Shown here one piece after another: positions 1-7,899 of a stretch of DNA of 64,000 bases (the first letter of the stretch is position 1; the number at the start of each line of letters is the position of its first letter). The notes beneath the pieces are model-generated. The model saw only the letters and a program-made list of their open reading frames with translations, did no database searches and had not been told where the DNA came from. Position numbers and translations under genes: made by a program. The DNA lies in assembly GCF_035510375.1 (NCBI RefSeq), contig NZ_DATKHG010000006.1. One strand, written 5' to 3'. The stretch comes from Paenibacillus_I sp035510375. GTDB taxonomy: Bacteria; Bacillota; Bacilli; Paenibacillales; Paenibacillaceae.

Positions 1-426
1 CGCCCATTGGTTGATCAGCAGCGGCAGATCGCGGTAAGACTGAATCCATTTCGCGTACATGTGGCCGAACATCGTCTCGGACGTCGGGCGGATCGCCAAA
101 CGCTCCTCCAGCTTCTCGCCGGCCGCCTCGGTCACCCAAGGCAGCTCCGGATTGAAGCCTTCGACATGCTCCTTCTCCTTCTGGAAGAAGCTTTCCGGAA
201 TGAACAGCGGGAAATAGGCGTTGCGGTGGCCGGTTTCCTTGAAACGGCGGTCCAGCTCGCGCTGTATGTTTTCCCACAGCTCATAGCCTTCCGGACGGAA
301 CACGATGCAGCCTCTTACCGGCGAATAGTCCATCAGCTCCGCTTTCTTGATGACGTCGATATACCAACGCGAAAAATCTTCCCCCTGCGGCGTAATTTCC
401 GTTACGAACCCCTTATCCTTCGACAT
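1..426 (-). CDS. proS: Prolyl-tRNA synthetase, N-terminal part (runs off the window)
   Basis: Charges tRNA-Pro with proline in the cytoplasm. Only the first 142 codons are present; the gene continues beyond base 1. The N-terminus (MSKDKGFVTEITPQGEDFSR) and the class II motif 2 region (RPEGYELWENIQRELD, then FPLFIPESFF and IRPTSETMFG) match the short ProS form shared with archaea and many Firmicutes, rather than the longer bacterial form with an editing insertion. The ATG at 424-426 follows a GGGAGG Shine-Dalgarno sequence. It lies directly downstream of rseP, the order expected in Bacillales. The assignment is secure; the C-terminal half cannot be judged. Confidence 0.93.
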   Translation of the reverse strand, partial: MSKDKGFVTEITPQGEDFSRWYIDVIKKAELMDYSPVRGCIVFRPEGYELWENIQRELDRRFKETGHRNAYFPLFIPESFFQKEKEHVEGFNPELPWVTEAAGEKLEERLAIRPTSETMFGHMYAKWIQSYRDLPLLINQWA

Positions 427-459
427 ACGCGCCTCCCAATCGGCAATACGGCCTTCGGC

Positions 460-1737
460 CTACCCCTGAATCAAATTCAAAATATCGTTGTACGTGACGG
501 CAAGCATCAGCAGCATCAGCATCGCGAATCCGATGAAATGCACCATGCTTTCCCGGTTCGGATCGACCGGCCGTCCCCGCACCGCTTCCACGCCGAGGAA
601 AATGAGCCGGCTTCCGTCCAGCGCAGGAATCGGCAGCAGGTTGAAAATACCGAGGTACAGGCTGAGAACCGCCGTCCACGACGTCAGCTGCTCGATGCCT
701 TGAGCCGCGATCTGACTGGTCACCTGCGCCGTCTTGACCGGCCCGCCAAGGTCGTCGAGCTCGAATTGGCCCAGAATGAGCATTTTGAATCCTTCAAAAA
801 TGTTGATCGTCATGTTCTTCATCGCCTTCGCGCCGAACGCGAACGTCTCCGTGAAGGTGGCCGCACGGGACGGATAAGCCGGATAAATGCCGACTTTGCC
901 GACGTTCTCCCCATCCGGAACCGGTGTGATCGAGATGTTGACGGGCTTGCCGTCCCGAATGACGGTCCATTCCATTTGCTTGCCGCCGGAGCTTCCGATC
1001 AGGGCCAGCATTTTATCGACGTCGACGCCGATGTTCTGTCCGTTGATCGTCCGGATTTCATCGCCGACTTTGAGTCCGGCTTTGGCGGCGGGCGATTCCT
1101 TGTCGTCGACGAACGAGCCGACCAGGATCCGGTCCGGATTTTCCATCGGCACGCCGGCCATCTGGATGTACACCATAAACAACGCGAACGCAAGGATGAA
1201 ATTCATAAGCGGCCCGGCAAAAATTGCCAAGGCGCGCTGCCCGACCGTCTTGCTGCCGAATTGGCGGTCGATCGGCGCAATCTGCGTCTCGCGTCCGCGC
1301 GCGATCATAATCGCCGCCGGATGAACGTCATAGCGCTCCCGCTCCCCTTCGACGTGAAGCGCAAGCTTCAGGCTCCGCTCCAGGTCGACGGATTCCACCT
1401 CGCCCCGAATGACGTTGCTGCGTTCGTCCAGCCGATCGAGATAAAGCCGCGTCACCCGGTCATTCACCAGTCTGACCGCTATCGTCTGTCCCGGCTGAAT
1501 TTCCACCGTTTCCGGGTCTTCACCGGCCATGCGCACGAAGCCTCCCGCCGGTATGAGCCGCAGCGTATAACGGGTTTCCCCCCGCTGCACCGAAAACAAT
1601 TTCGGCCCGAAGCCGATGGCGAACTCGCGAACGAGAATGCCCGCGCGCTTCGCAAAATAAAAGTGACCCCATTCGTGAATGGATACGATCACGAAAAAAA
1701 CGAGCACGGTCAAGAGCACAATCTCAACCATTTCCAT
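460..1737 (-). CDS. rseP: Site-2 intramembrane zinc metalloprotease RseP/RasP
   Basis: Cleaves transmembrane segments of anti-sigma factors and remnant signal peptides within the cytoplasmic membrane. It has 425 residues, usual for the family. The first membrane segment carries the zinc-binding HEWGH at residues 21-25. A PDZ domain lies in the middle (around GLKVGDEIRTINGQNIGVDV). The third zinc ligand sits in NLLPIPALDG, with the aspartate at about residue 374, followed by a last membrane helix. The ATG at 1737 follows a GGAGG. It sits between dxr and proS as in B. subtilis (rasP/yluC). In Bacillus it acts on RsiW after PrsW; that role here is inferred. Confidence 0.96.
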   Translation of the reverse strand: MEMVEIVLLTVLVFFVIVSIHEWGHFYFAKRAGILVREFAIGFGPKLFSVQRGETRYTLRLIPAGGFVRMAGEDPETVEIQPGQTIAVRLVNDRVTRLYLDRLDERSNVIRGEVESVDLERSLKLALHVEGERERYDVHPAAIMIARGRETQIAPIDRQFGSKTVGQRALAIFAGPLMNFILAFALFMVYIQMAGVPMENPDRILVGSFVDDKESPAAKAGLKVGDEIRTINGQNIGVDVDKMLALIGSSGGKQMEWTVIRDGKPVNISITPVPDGENVGKVGIYPAYPSRAATFTETFAFGAKAMKNMTINIFEGFKMLILGQFELDDLGGPVKTAQVTSQIAAQGIEQLTSWTAVLSLYLGIFNLLPIPALDGSRLIFLGVEAVRGRPVDPNRESMVHFIGFAMLMLLMLAVTYNDILNLIQG

Positions 1738-1774
1738 GTCGTGCGCCCTCCTGTTCGTAACGGCCTGTACTTAG

Positions 1775-1802
1775 ATTATCATTATTCTCCCGGCCGATAC
1801 AA
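1775..1802 (-). promoter_or_regulatory. Candidate sigma-A promoter upstream of rseP
   Basis: On the minus strand TTGTAT (1797-1802) and GATAAT (1775-1780) are separated by 16 bases, about 40 bases before the rseP start. The -10 box matches at five of six positions and the -35 at four. It would allow rseP-proS to be transcribed apart from dxr. By-eye call only. Confidence 0.38.
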
Positions 1803-1838
1803 GAGAACCGAAGGCCGCCCCGCGCGGAACGTGTGCCG

Positions 1839-2978
1839 TCACACGGCGGACGCTTCCCGGCGCGCATGCGCGTCGACCTCGGCGATCGCCGCCAAATCCG
1901 GCAGCTCGCATACGGCATGCCTTTCCAATACCGTTTCAATCACCTTTTCAATATCCAGAAAACCGATCCCGCCCTTCAGAAAACGCGCCACGGCCACCTC
2001 GTTCGCGGCGTTATAGACGGCCGGCGCCGACTTCCCGGCGCGTCCGGCCTCGAACGCGAGCCTCAGGCACGGGTAACGGGCATAATCCATCTCCCGGAAA
2101 TGCAGTTTGCCGAGCTTCGCCAGATCGAGCGGAGCGGTCGGCGTGGGACGGCGGTCCGGATAAGTCAGCGCATATTGAATCGGAATGCGCATGTCCGGCC
2201 AGCCGAGCTGGGCAATGACGCTGTGATCGACGAATTCGACATAGGAATGGATGACGCTCTCCGGATGCAGCAGCACGTCGATTCGATCGTAATCGGCGCC
2301 GAACAGCCAATGCGCTTCGATCACTTCGAGTCCTTTGTTGACCATCGTCGCCGAATCGACCGTAATTTTCGCGCCCATCGCCCAGTTCGGATGGTTCAAC
2401 GCCTGCTCCACGGTGACGCCCTGCAGCTCATCGCGGGTTTTGTCGCGGAACGACCCGCCGGAAGCCGTCAGCGTAATTTTGCGCACCGCCCCCCGGCTCT
2501 CGCCGTTCAGGCATTGGAAGATCGCGGAATGCTCGCTGTCTACCGGCAGAATCGCGACTCCCTTCTCGGCGGCGCGGCGCATGACCAGATGCCCCGCTGC
2601 CACAAGCGTCTCCTTATTGGCCAGGCCGATCGACGCGCCGGCCTCGATAGCCGCCATCGTCGAACGAATCCCCTGGCTGCCGACAATCGCCGTCACCACA
2701 TAGTCGGCGCCGGTGCCGGCGGCGATTTCATCGAGGCCTTCCGCGCCGTAAAGCACTTTCGTTCCGGGCGGGAGCGATGCCGCGGCCCGGTCGGCCGCCT
2801 CCTTCGTCGCCAAACACACTTTGGCCGGACGGAAAGCTTGGGCCTGCCTGACAAGCAGTTCCACATTCGTGCCTGCCGCCAGGCCGGTTACCCGGTATTG
2901 CTCCGGATCGCTCGCGATGACGTCCAGCGTCTGTGTGCCGATCGACCCGGTTGAGCCGAGGATGGATATGTTTTTCAA
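1839..2978 (-). CDS. dxr: 1-deoxy-D-xylulose 5-phosphate reductoisomerase
   Basis: Converts DXP to 2-C-methyl-D-erythritol 4-phosphate with NADPH, the first committed step of the MEP isoprenoid pathway. It has 379 residues, full length. The N-terminal NADPH fold is opened by ILGSTGSIGTQTLDVI. The catalytic region contains VDSEHSAIFQCL and LNHPNWAMGAKITVDSAT, typical of the metal- and substrate-binding part, and the C-terminal helical domain is intact. It follows cdsA by about 30 bases and precedes rseP. Together with uppS it links isoprenoid supply to undecaprenyl diphosphate made in the same cluster. Confidence 0.97.
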   Translation of the reverse strand: MKNISILGSTGSIGTQTLDVIASDPEQYRVTGLAAGTNVELLVRQAQAFRPAKVCLATKEAADRAAASLPPGTKVLYGAEGLDEIAAGTGADYVVTAIVGSQGIRSTMAAIEAGASIGLANKETLVAAGHLVMRRAAEKGVAILPVDSEHSAIFQCLNGESRGAVRKITLTASGGSFRDKTRDELQGVTVEQALNHPNWAMGAKITVDSATMVNKGLEVIEAHWLFGADYDRIDVLLHPESVIHSYVEFVDHSVIAQLGWPDMRIPIQYALTYPDRRPTPTAPLDLAKLGKLHFREMDYARYPCLRLAFEAGRAGKSAPAVYNAANEVAVARFLKGGIGFLDIEKVIETVLERHAVCELPDLAAIAEVDAHARREASAV

Positions 2979-3007
2979 GCGAGCTCCCCCTATATCGTAT
3001 CCGATAA

Positions 3008-3799
3008 CTATCCCAGTACGCCGGTGAGCGTCAGCAGCGGGAACACGATCAGCCAGCTGTCGCAGCGGTCGAGCACGCCCCCGTGCCCCGGCAGCAGCTT
3101 TCCGGAATCCTTGACCCCGCGCAGCCGCTTATAGGCGGACTGAATAAGATCGCCGAGCTGCCCCGCCACCGAAGCGATGATGCCGATCGTCAAGGCTCTT
3201 CCCACCGAGATCCATTCCGGCGCGACAAGCGCGCTGATCAGGCAGACGATTAAGGAGAGCAGCACGCCGCCGAGCGCTCCCTCGATCGTTTTATTCGGGC
3301 TGATGGCCGGCCACAGCTTATGGCGGCCGACCGTTTTGCCGACAAAATAAGCGCCGGCGTCGGATGCCCATATGGCGCCGAAAGTAAGTGCGCTCAGAAA
3401 AAGTCCGCCCGGCTCGATGCCGCGCACCGCCATCATCGCCGAGAAGCCGAAGCCGACGTAGACGGCTCCCAGCAGCATCAGCGCGGAGCCGTCAAGCGTA
3501 GCCCTGTTTTTGGTCAGCACAGTGACGGCGAGCAAAGCGAACATTAAACTCCAGACGATCGTCTCCGGCGGCACCCGGGGCAGGCCCATGTCCTGCAAGG
3601 GCGCCGCGATGGCGAGCATACCGATCAAACCGAGCAGCGCAAGCGGATCGCGAAGCGGATAGCCGTTCAGCCGGATATATTCATAAAAGCCGATAAGAGC
3701 CAATATAAGCAGCAATCCTTTATAATACCAGCCGCCCAATACGACCAGCATCGCAAACGCCAGCCCGGCCAGCACGCCCGTCACGATTCGCTGTTTCAA
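3008..3799 (-). CDS. cdsA: Phosphatidate cytidylyltransferase (CDP-diglyceride synthase)
   Basis: Makes CDP-diacylglycerol from phosphatidic acid and CTP in the membrane, the branch point of phospholipid synthesis. A polytopic protein of about 263 residues with many hydrophobic helices. The C-terminal signature region shows SDAGAYFVGKTVGRHKLWP, then SPNKTIEGALGG and GHGGVLDRCDS. The start is taken as a TTG at 3797-3799 (MKQRIVTGVLAG), 11 bases after an AGGAG; a GTG four codons upstream is possible but touches the Shine-Dalgarno sequence. The longer frame upstream is a shadow of uppS. It starts about 23 bases after uppS ends, so it is probably cotranscribed. Confidence 0.94.
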   Translation of the reverse strand: MKQRIVTGVLAGLAFAMLVVLGGWYYKGLLLILALIGFYEYIRLNGYPLRDPLALLGLIGMLAIAAPLQDMGLPRVPPETIVWSLMFALLAVTVLTKNRATLDGSALMLLGAVYVGFGFSAMMAVRGIEPGGLFLSALTFGAIWASDAGAYFVGKTVGRHKLWPAISPNKTIEGALGGVLLSLIVCLISALVAPEWISVGRALTIGIIASVAGQLGDLIQSAYKRLRGVKDSGKLLPGHGGVLDRCDSWLIVFPLLTLTGVLG

Positions 3800-3822
3800 C
3801 CTCCGCCTCACTCCTATGTACG

Positions 3823-4587
3823 TTAAAGTCCGCCGTACCGGCGCGCACGCCGTTGATATTCTCCGATCGCTTCGTGGAAATGGGCTTCGGTGAATTCCGG
3901 CCAATAAACATCCGTGAACCAAAGCTCGCTGTAGGCCAGCTGCCACATCATGAAGTTGCTGATCCTCAGCTCGCCGCTCGTCCGGATGAGCAAGTCCGGG
4001 TCGGGGATGCCGTCCGACAGCAAGCGGGCTTCGAATGCTTGCTCCGTGATGTCCTCGGGACGGATCAAACCGTCCCGCACATCCGCGCACAGCTTGCGTA
4101 CCGCATCCGTCATCTCTTTGCGGCTGCCGTAATTAAGCGCAAAATTCAGCACCAATCCGGTATTCCCGGCCGTCCGACGGATCGCTTGCTCCACCGCCTC
4201 AAGCGTGTAATCCGGCAGTTCCTCCTTGTAGCCCATCATGCGCACCTGTACATTGTTCTCGATCAGCTCGTCAAGCTCGATCGCGAGAAACTCCTGGGGA
4301 AGCTTCATCAGAAACTCGACCTCGGCTTTCGGACGCTTCCAGTTTTCCGTAGAGAAAGCGTACAGGGTCAAATATTCGATGCCGAGCTCGTTCGCCGCCA
4401 TCGTAATCCGCTTTACCGTTTTCATACCCGAATGATGGCCCGCGACGCGGGGAAGGCCGCGCGTTTTCGCCCAACGCCCGTTGCCGTCCATAATAATGGC
4501 TACATGCCGCGGAATATTGCCTTCCGCAACGCCTAAGCCGGTATGCTGCGGCACCCGGCCGAGCCGGGATCGAATCCGCTCGAACAT
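3823..4587 (-). CDS. uppS: Undecaprenyl diphosphate synthase (cis-prenyltransferase)
   Basis: Adds isopentenyl diphosphate units in cis to farnesyl diphosphate to give C55-PP, the lipid carrier precursor for cell wall synthesis. It has 254 residues. Conserved motifs are visible in order: IIMDGNGRWAKTRG with the catalytic Asp34, AFSTENWKRP, and the C-terminal LLIRTSGELRISNF followed by ELWFTDVYWPEF. The ATG at 4587 follows GGAGGG at good spacing; the upstream in-frame TTG lies inside the Shine-Dalgarno sequence and is rejected. Followed closely by cdsA and dxr. Confidence 0.97.
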   Translation of the reverse strand: MFERIRSRLGRVPQHTGLGVAEGNIPRHVAIIMDGNGRWAKTRGLPRVAGHHSGMKTVKRITMAANELGIEYLTLYAFSTENWKRPKAEVEFLMKLPQEFLAIELDELIENNVQVRMMGYKEELPDYTLEAVEQAIRRTAGNTGLVLNFALNYGSRKEMTDAVRKLCADVRDGLIRPEDITEQAFEARLLSDGIPDPDLLIRTSGELRISNFMMWQLAYSELWFTDVYWPEFTEAHFHEAIGEYQRRARRYGGL

Positions 4588-4625
4588 TCGTTTCCCTCCC
4601 AAAGGGACAAAGGATAATAGAATAG

Positions 4626-4655
4626 AACAAACCCCACCTGTCCGGAGGGGCGGTT
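4626..4655 (-). terminator. Possible weak terminator between frr and uppS
   Basis: On the minus strand CCCCTCC and GGTGGGG can pair around a five-base loop with one T-T mismatch, followed by TTTGTTCT. The stem is short and the U tract is interrupted, so it may only attenuate transcription from frr into uppS. Confidence 0.35.
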
Positions 4656-4668
4656 CAATCCTGCCGTT

Positions 4669-5223
4669 TTATACTTCCATAATTTCTTTCTCTTTGGCGG
4701 CCAATATTTTATCGACTTCCGCGATGAACCTGTCGGTCGCCTTCTGGATGTCTTCCTGGTGCCGTCTGGATTCGTCCTCCGAAATGTCGGTTTTCTCCAG
4801 CTTCTTGATATCGTCGTTCGCGTCGCGGCGAATGTTGCGGATCGCCACCTTCGCTTCCTCGCCGAACCGTTTGGTCGCCTTGACCAGCTCGGCGCGGCGC
4901 TCTTCGGTCAGCGGCGGAATGCCGATCCGGATCTGGGTGCCGTCATTCGACGGCGTCAGTCCGAGATCCGATTTCTGAATCGCCTTCTCGATCGCGCCGA
5001 GCGACGTTTTATCCCACGGCTGGATGATCAGCGTACGCGTATCGGGCGTATTGATGTTCGCCAGCTGGTTGATCGGCGTCATCGCGCCGTAATATTCCAC
5101 TTGAACGCGGTCCAGCAGGGCCGGAGCGGCTCGTCCCGCGCGGAGCGTCAACAAGTCGCGGCGCAGCGCGCCGAGCGCTTTGTCCATTCGCTCTTCCGCA
5201 TTTTTCTTGATCGATTGTGGCAT
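4669..5223 (-). CDS. frr: Ribosome recycling factor
   Basis: With EF-G it splits the post-termination ribosome. It has 184 residues, the usual length. The sequence is typical throughout, for example LRAGRAAPALLDRVQVEYYG and INQLANINTPDTRTLIIQPW near the N-terminus, PPLTEERRAELVK in the middle and a charged C-terminal helix bundle ending in KEKEIMEV. The ATG at 5221-5223 overlaps the pyrH stop by one base (TAATG), so the two are translationally coupled. A longer open frame upstream is a shadow of pyrH. Confidence 0.98.
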   Translation of the reverse strand: MPQSIKKNAEERMDKALGALRRDLLTLRAGRAAPALLDRVQVEYYGAMTPINQLANINTPDTRTLIIQPWDKTSLGAIEKAIQKSDLGLTPSNDGTQIRIGIPPLTEERRAELVKATKRFGEEAKVAIRNIRRDANDDIKKLEKTDISEDESRRHQEDIQKATDRFIAEVDKILAAKEKEIMEV

Positions 5224-5951
5224 TAGCCCACACTCCCTTTCACGATGGTCCCGATTTTCTCGCCCGTCACGACCCGCTTGATATTGCCGGCTTCGGTAAT
5301 GGAGAAAACGATGAGCGGGATGTTGTTGTCCATACATAGGGAAGACGCCGTCGAATCCATGACGCCGAGATTTTTGTTGAGCACATCCATATAGGTGAGC
5401 TGCTCGAATTTCTCGGCCGTGGCATCCTTGAACGGATCGGCGGAGTATACGCCGTCCACTTTGTTTTTCGCCATTAAAATAACTTCCGCCTCGATTTCGG
5501 CTGCGCGCAGCGCCGCCGTCGTATCGGTGGAGAAAAACGGGTTGCCCGTCCCTGCCGCAAAAATGACGACACGTCCTTTCTCCAGATGCCGAATCGCGCG
5601 TCTGCGAATATACGGCTCCGCGATTTGCTGCATGGCGATCGACGTTTGCACGCGGGTCGGCACATCGATTTGCTCCAATGCGTCCTGCAGCGCGAGCGAA
5701 TTCATAACGGTGGCCAGCATCCCCATGTAATCGGCGGTCGCGCGGTCGATCCCTTTGGCCGACCCGGCGATCCCCCGCCAAATGTTCCCTCCGCCGCACA
5801 CAATCGCGACTTCCACACCCAACTCGACGACCGACTTCACCTGCTCTGCGATCGATGCGATCGTGCTTGCTTCGATGCCGTATCCGTTCTGTCCGGCGAG
5901 CGACTCGCCGCTTACCTTCAGAACGATGCGTTTATACACGGGACGTTCCAA
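5223..5951 (-). CDS. pyrH: UMP kinase
   Basis: Phosphorylates UMP to UDP; hexameric amino-acid-kinase fold. It has 242 residues. Typical segments are YKRIVLKVSGESLAG at the N-terminus, VCGGGNIWRGIAGSAKGIDR, ATADYMGMLATVMNSLALQD and the uridine-binding GTGNPFFSTDTTAALRAAEI. The start is a TTG at 5949-5951 preceded by GGAGG at 7 bases; the longer open frame upstream has no support. It follows tsf after a strong terminator, so it probably begins its own unit with frr. No clear promoter was recognised between 5952 and 6071. Confidence 0.97.
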   Translation of the reverse strand: MERPVYKRIVLKVSGESLAGQNGYGIEASTIASIAEQVKSVVELGVEVAIVCGGGNIWRGIAGSAKGIDRATADYMGMLATVMNSLALQDALEQIDVPTRVQTSIAMQQIAEPYIRRRAIRHLEKGRVVIFAAGTGNPFFSTDTTAALRAAEIEAEVILMAKNKVDGVYSADPFKDATAEKFEQLTYMDVLNKNLGVMDSTASSLCMDNNIPLIVFSITEAGNIKRVVTGEKIGTIVKGSVG

Positions 5952-6071
5952 ACGATTACCTCCATCCGGCGCCTCGCATCCGAGGGCCCTCCTGATAAAA
6001 ACACTTCCCAAAAGCGCCGAGACAATCGGACCAAAAATAATCCCTAAAAAAGTGAAAATCACTAGACGCAA

Positions 6072-6101
6072 CAAAAGGCGGGGCGGAAGTGCCGCCCCGC
6101 C
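6072..6101 (-). terminator. Strong terminator after tsf
   Basis: A perfect 10-bp GC stem (GGCGGGGCGG / CCGCCCCGCC) with a five-base loop is followed on the minus strand by TTTTGTT, 14 bases after the tsf stop. It ends the rpsB-tsf transcript. Confidence 0.9.
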
Positions 6102-6114
6102 GTCTGCGTTCGGA

Positions 6115-6765
6115 TTACAATTTGGCTTGAGACATCACTTCTTCGTAGAAGTTGTCTTGTTTTTTCTCGAGACCTTCGCCGAGCTCGTAGCGAACAAAGC
6201 GGCGGATCGAAATATTTTCCCCGATCGCGCTGATTTTTTCGTTCAGCAGTTGGGAGATCGTTTTATCCGGGTCTTTTACGAAAGGCTGCTCAAGCAGGCA
6301 ATATTCCTCATAAAATTTAGCCATCCGGCCTTCGACCATCTTGTCGACGATGTGAGCCGGCTTGCCCTCGTTCAGCGCCTGGGCTTTCAGGATTTCGCGC
6401 TCTTTGTCGAGATCCTCTTGCGGGGCTTCTTCGCGGCGGACATATTTCGGTGCCGCTGCCGCGATCTGCATCGCGACGTCGCGCACGAATTCGCGGAACT
6501 GGTCGGTCTTCGCGACGAAGTCGGTTTCACAGTTGACCTCAACGAGCACGCCGATCCTTCCGCCGCCGTGGATGTATGACTCAACGATGCCTTCCGTTGC
6601 GATCCGGCCCGCTTTGTTGGCTGCCGCCGAAAGGCCCTTCTCGCGCAAAATTTCCGCCGCTCTGGTCAGATCGCCGTTCGCTTCCTCCAGCGCTTTCTTG
6701 CAATCGAGCATGCCCGCTCCGGTTTTTTCGCGCAATTCCTTAACTGCACTCGCATTAACTGCCAT
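6115..6765 (-). CDS. tsf: Translation elongation factor Ts
   Basis: Guanine nucleotide exchange factor for EF-Tu. It has 216 residues, the short Firmicutes type. The N-terminal UBA-like domain (VKELREKTGAGMLDCKKALE) is followed by the core TDFVAKTDQF motif at VEVNCETDFVAKTDQFREFV, and the C-terminus carries TISQLLNEKISAIGENISIR. The ATG at 6765 follows GGAGGT. It lies downstream of rpsB as in nearly all bacteria, with an intervening hairpin that may lower its expression relative to S2. Confidence 0.98.
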   Translation of the reverse strand: MAVNASAVKELREKTGAGMLDCKKALEEANGDLTRAAEILREKGLSAAANKAGRIATEGIVESYIHGGGRIGVLVEVNCETDFVAKTDQFREFVRDVAMQIAAAAPKYVRREEAPQEDLDKEREILKAQALNEGKPAHIVDKMVEGRMAKFYEEYCLLEQPFVKDPDKTISQLLNEKISAIGENISIRRFVRYELGEGLEKKQDNFYEEVMSQAKL

Positions 6766-6821
6766 TAGATTGACCTCCTGAATATTCGGTTCTCTTTATG
6801 TAGCAAAGCCGCTATAGCTTT

Positions 6822-6866
6822 TAAAAAAAGGGCGGCGAGAGGTTTTCACCTTCCAACCACCCTTTT
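6822..6866 (-). terminator. Attenuator-like terminator between rpsB and tsf
   Basis: On the minus strand AAAAGGGTGG pairs with CCGCCCTTTT (one G-T wobble). The loop holds a small internal AGGT/ACCT stem, and seven T residues follow. It starts about ten bases after the rpsB stop. It must be partial if tsf depends on the rpsB promoter; no separate tsf promoter was seen. Confidence 0.72.
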
Positions 6867-6877
6867 CGTTTCCAACA

Positions 6878-7576
6878 TTATGCCGTCGTTTGCTCGCCTT
6901 GGTGAGCTTCAACGATTGCGTCGGCCATTTTGGACGTGAGCAGCTTAACGGCGCGAATCGCGTCGTCGTTGCCCGGAATGACGTAGTCGATCTCGTCCGG
7001 ATCGCAGTTCGTGTCGACGATGCCGACGATCGGGATACCCAGCTTGCGGGCTTCCGCAACGGCGATGCGCTCTTTGCGCGGGTCGATGATGAACAGAGCG
7101 CTCGGCAGCCTGCGCATGCCCTTGATGCCGCCCAGGAACTTCTCCAGGCGATCCTTCTCTTTGTTGAGAATGATGACTTCTTTCTTAGGCAGAACTTCAA
7201 ACGTGCCGTCTTCCGCCCACTTCTCAAGCTGGCGAAGGCGATCGATCCGCTTCTGGATCGTTTGGAAGTTGGTCAGCGTGCCGCCGAGCCAACGTTGGTT
7301 GATGTAGAAATTGCCGCAGCGCTCCGCTTCTTCCTTAACGGAATCCTGCGCTTGCTTCTTCGTGCCGACGAACAAAATCGTGCCGCCCTCTTCGGCGACG
7401 GAGCGAACGAAGTTGTACGCCTCCTCGACTTTCTTGACCGTCTTCTGCAGGTCGATAATGTAAATGCCGTTTCTCTCGGTGAAGATATAACGATCCATCT
7501 TCGGGTTCCAACGACGGGTCTGATGACCGAAATGAACCCCAGCCTCAAGCAGCTGTTTCATGGAAATAACCGCCAT
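6878..7576 (-). CDS. rpsB: Ribosomal protein S2
   Basis: Small-subunit protein needed for S1 recruitment and 30S assembly. It has 232 residues starting MAVISMKQLLEAGVHFGHQT, then RRWNPKMDRYIFTERNGIYI, with the helical insertion and the C-terminal core (IVGIVDTNCDPDEIDYVIPG) all present. The ATG at 7576 follows a GGAGGTGTTGTGGAG context; the much longer open frame upstream runs through the leader and promoter and is not real. It has its own promoter and a structured 5' leader, typical of autoregulated ribosomal protein genes. Confidence 0.98.
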   Translation of the reverse strand: MAVISMKQLLEAGVHFGHQTRRWNPKMDRYIFTERNGIYIIDLQKTVKKVEEAYNFVRSVAEEGGTILFVGTKKQAQDSVKEEAERCGNFYINQRWLGGTLTNFQTIQKRIDRLRQLEKWAEDGTFEVLPKKEVIILNKEKDRLEKFLGGIKGMRRLPSALFIIDPRKERIAVAEARKLGIPIVGIVDTNCDPDEIDYVIPGNDDAIRAVKLLTSKMADAIVEAHQGEQTTA

Positions 7577-7626
7577 CTCCACAACACCTCCAATATGGTT
7601 TTTTGTTGACCTCCGCCTGTCGCATC

Positions 7627-7668
7627 TTTCGTCAAAACTTCCGCTTCGCGGAAGCACCCTTGACGAAA
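7627..7668 (-). promoter_or_regulatory. Structured 5' leader hairpin of rpsB (candidate S2 autoregulatory site)
   Basis: In the untranslated leader the minus strand contains TTTCGTCAA paired with TTGACGAAA (9 bp) enclosing CTTCCGC/GCGGAAG (7 bp) with a three-base loop, separated by small internal loops. It lies between the promoter and the S2 start. Ribosomal protein leaders of this kind usually bind the encoded protein. Binding of S2 here is inferred, not shown. Confidence 0.55.
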
Positions 7669-7700
7669 TTGACCGGCGTGTGTTTTTAACACCGACAATT

Positions 7701-7729
7701 ACTATACCATATTCGACCGATCGGCGCAA
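7701..7729 (-). promoter_or_regulatory. Sigma-A promoter of rpsB
   Basis: On the minus strand TTGCGC (7724-7729) and TATAGT (7701-7706) are separated by exactly 17 bases, with a TG dinucleotide two bases before the -10 hexamer (extended -10). The leader to the S2 start is about 115 bases. Confidence 0.82.
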
Positions 7730-7739
7730 CCGCGGGCTA

Positions 7740-7760
7740 TTCGCCGAACAATTCGGCGAA
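7740..7760. repeat. 9-bp perfect inverted repeat just upstream of the rpsB promoter
   Basis: TTCGCCGAA and TTCGGCGAA are separated by three bases and lie about ten bases before the rpsB -35 box. It is either an operator-like palindrome or a small hairpin without a U tract. No regulator was identified. Confidence 0.5.
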
Positions 7761-7865
7761 CAATGACTTATTTCCCGCTCTGAAATCCTAGGTTGGAAAT
7801 CATGCAGCCAAACGAGCTTTTTTCGTTGAAAGACCGTTATTTCAACATCAACCATGAACACCGCC

Positions 7866-7899
7866 CAAAAAAAACCGCCGCTCAATAATCGAACGGCGG
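7866..7899 (-). terminator. Terminator at the end of the fla/che operon
   Basis: The minus strand carries CCGCCG ... CGGCGG followed by eight T residues. The left arm is coding sequence for the last residues of the preceding gene and the loop contains its stop codon. It separates the long flagellar operon from the rpsB promoter. Confidence 0.85.

Noticed and set aside
1790..1800. GCCGATAC on the plus strand in the dxr-rseP spacer
   Set aside because: The nearest TAGA is 17 bases away and no plus-strand gene follows.
7..2016. Long plus-strand open frame of 669 codons over proS, rseP and dxr
   Set aside because: It is antisense to three conserved genes, has no recognisable domain, and reflects the GC-rich third-codon-position bias; many similar shadows occur throughout.
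4669..5799. 376-codon frame extending frr upstream
   Set aside because: The extra N-terminal part is the pyrH gene in another frame; true RRF starts at MPQSIKKNAEERM.
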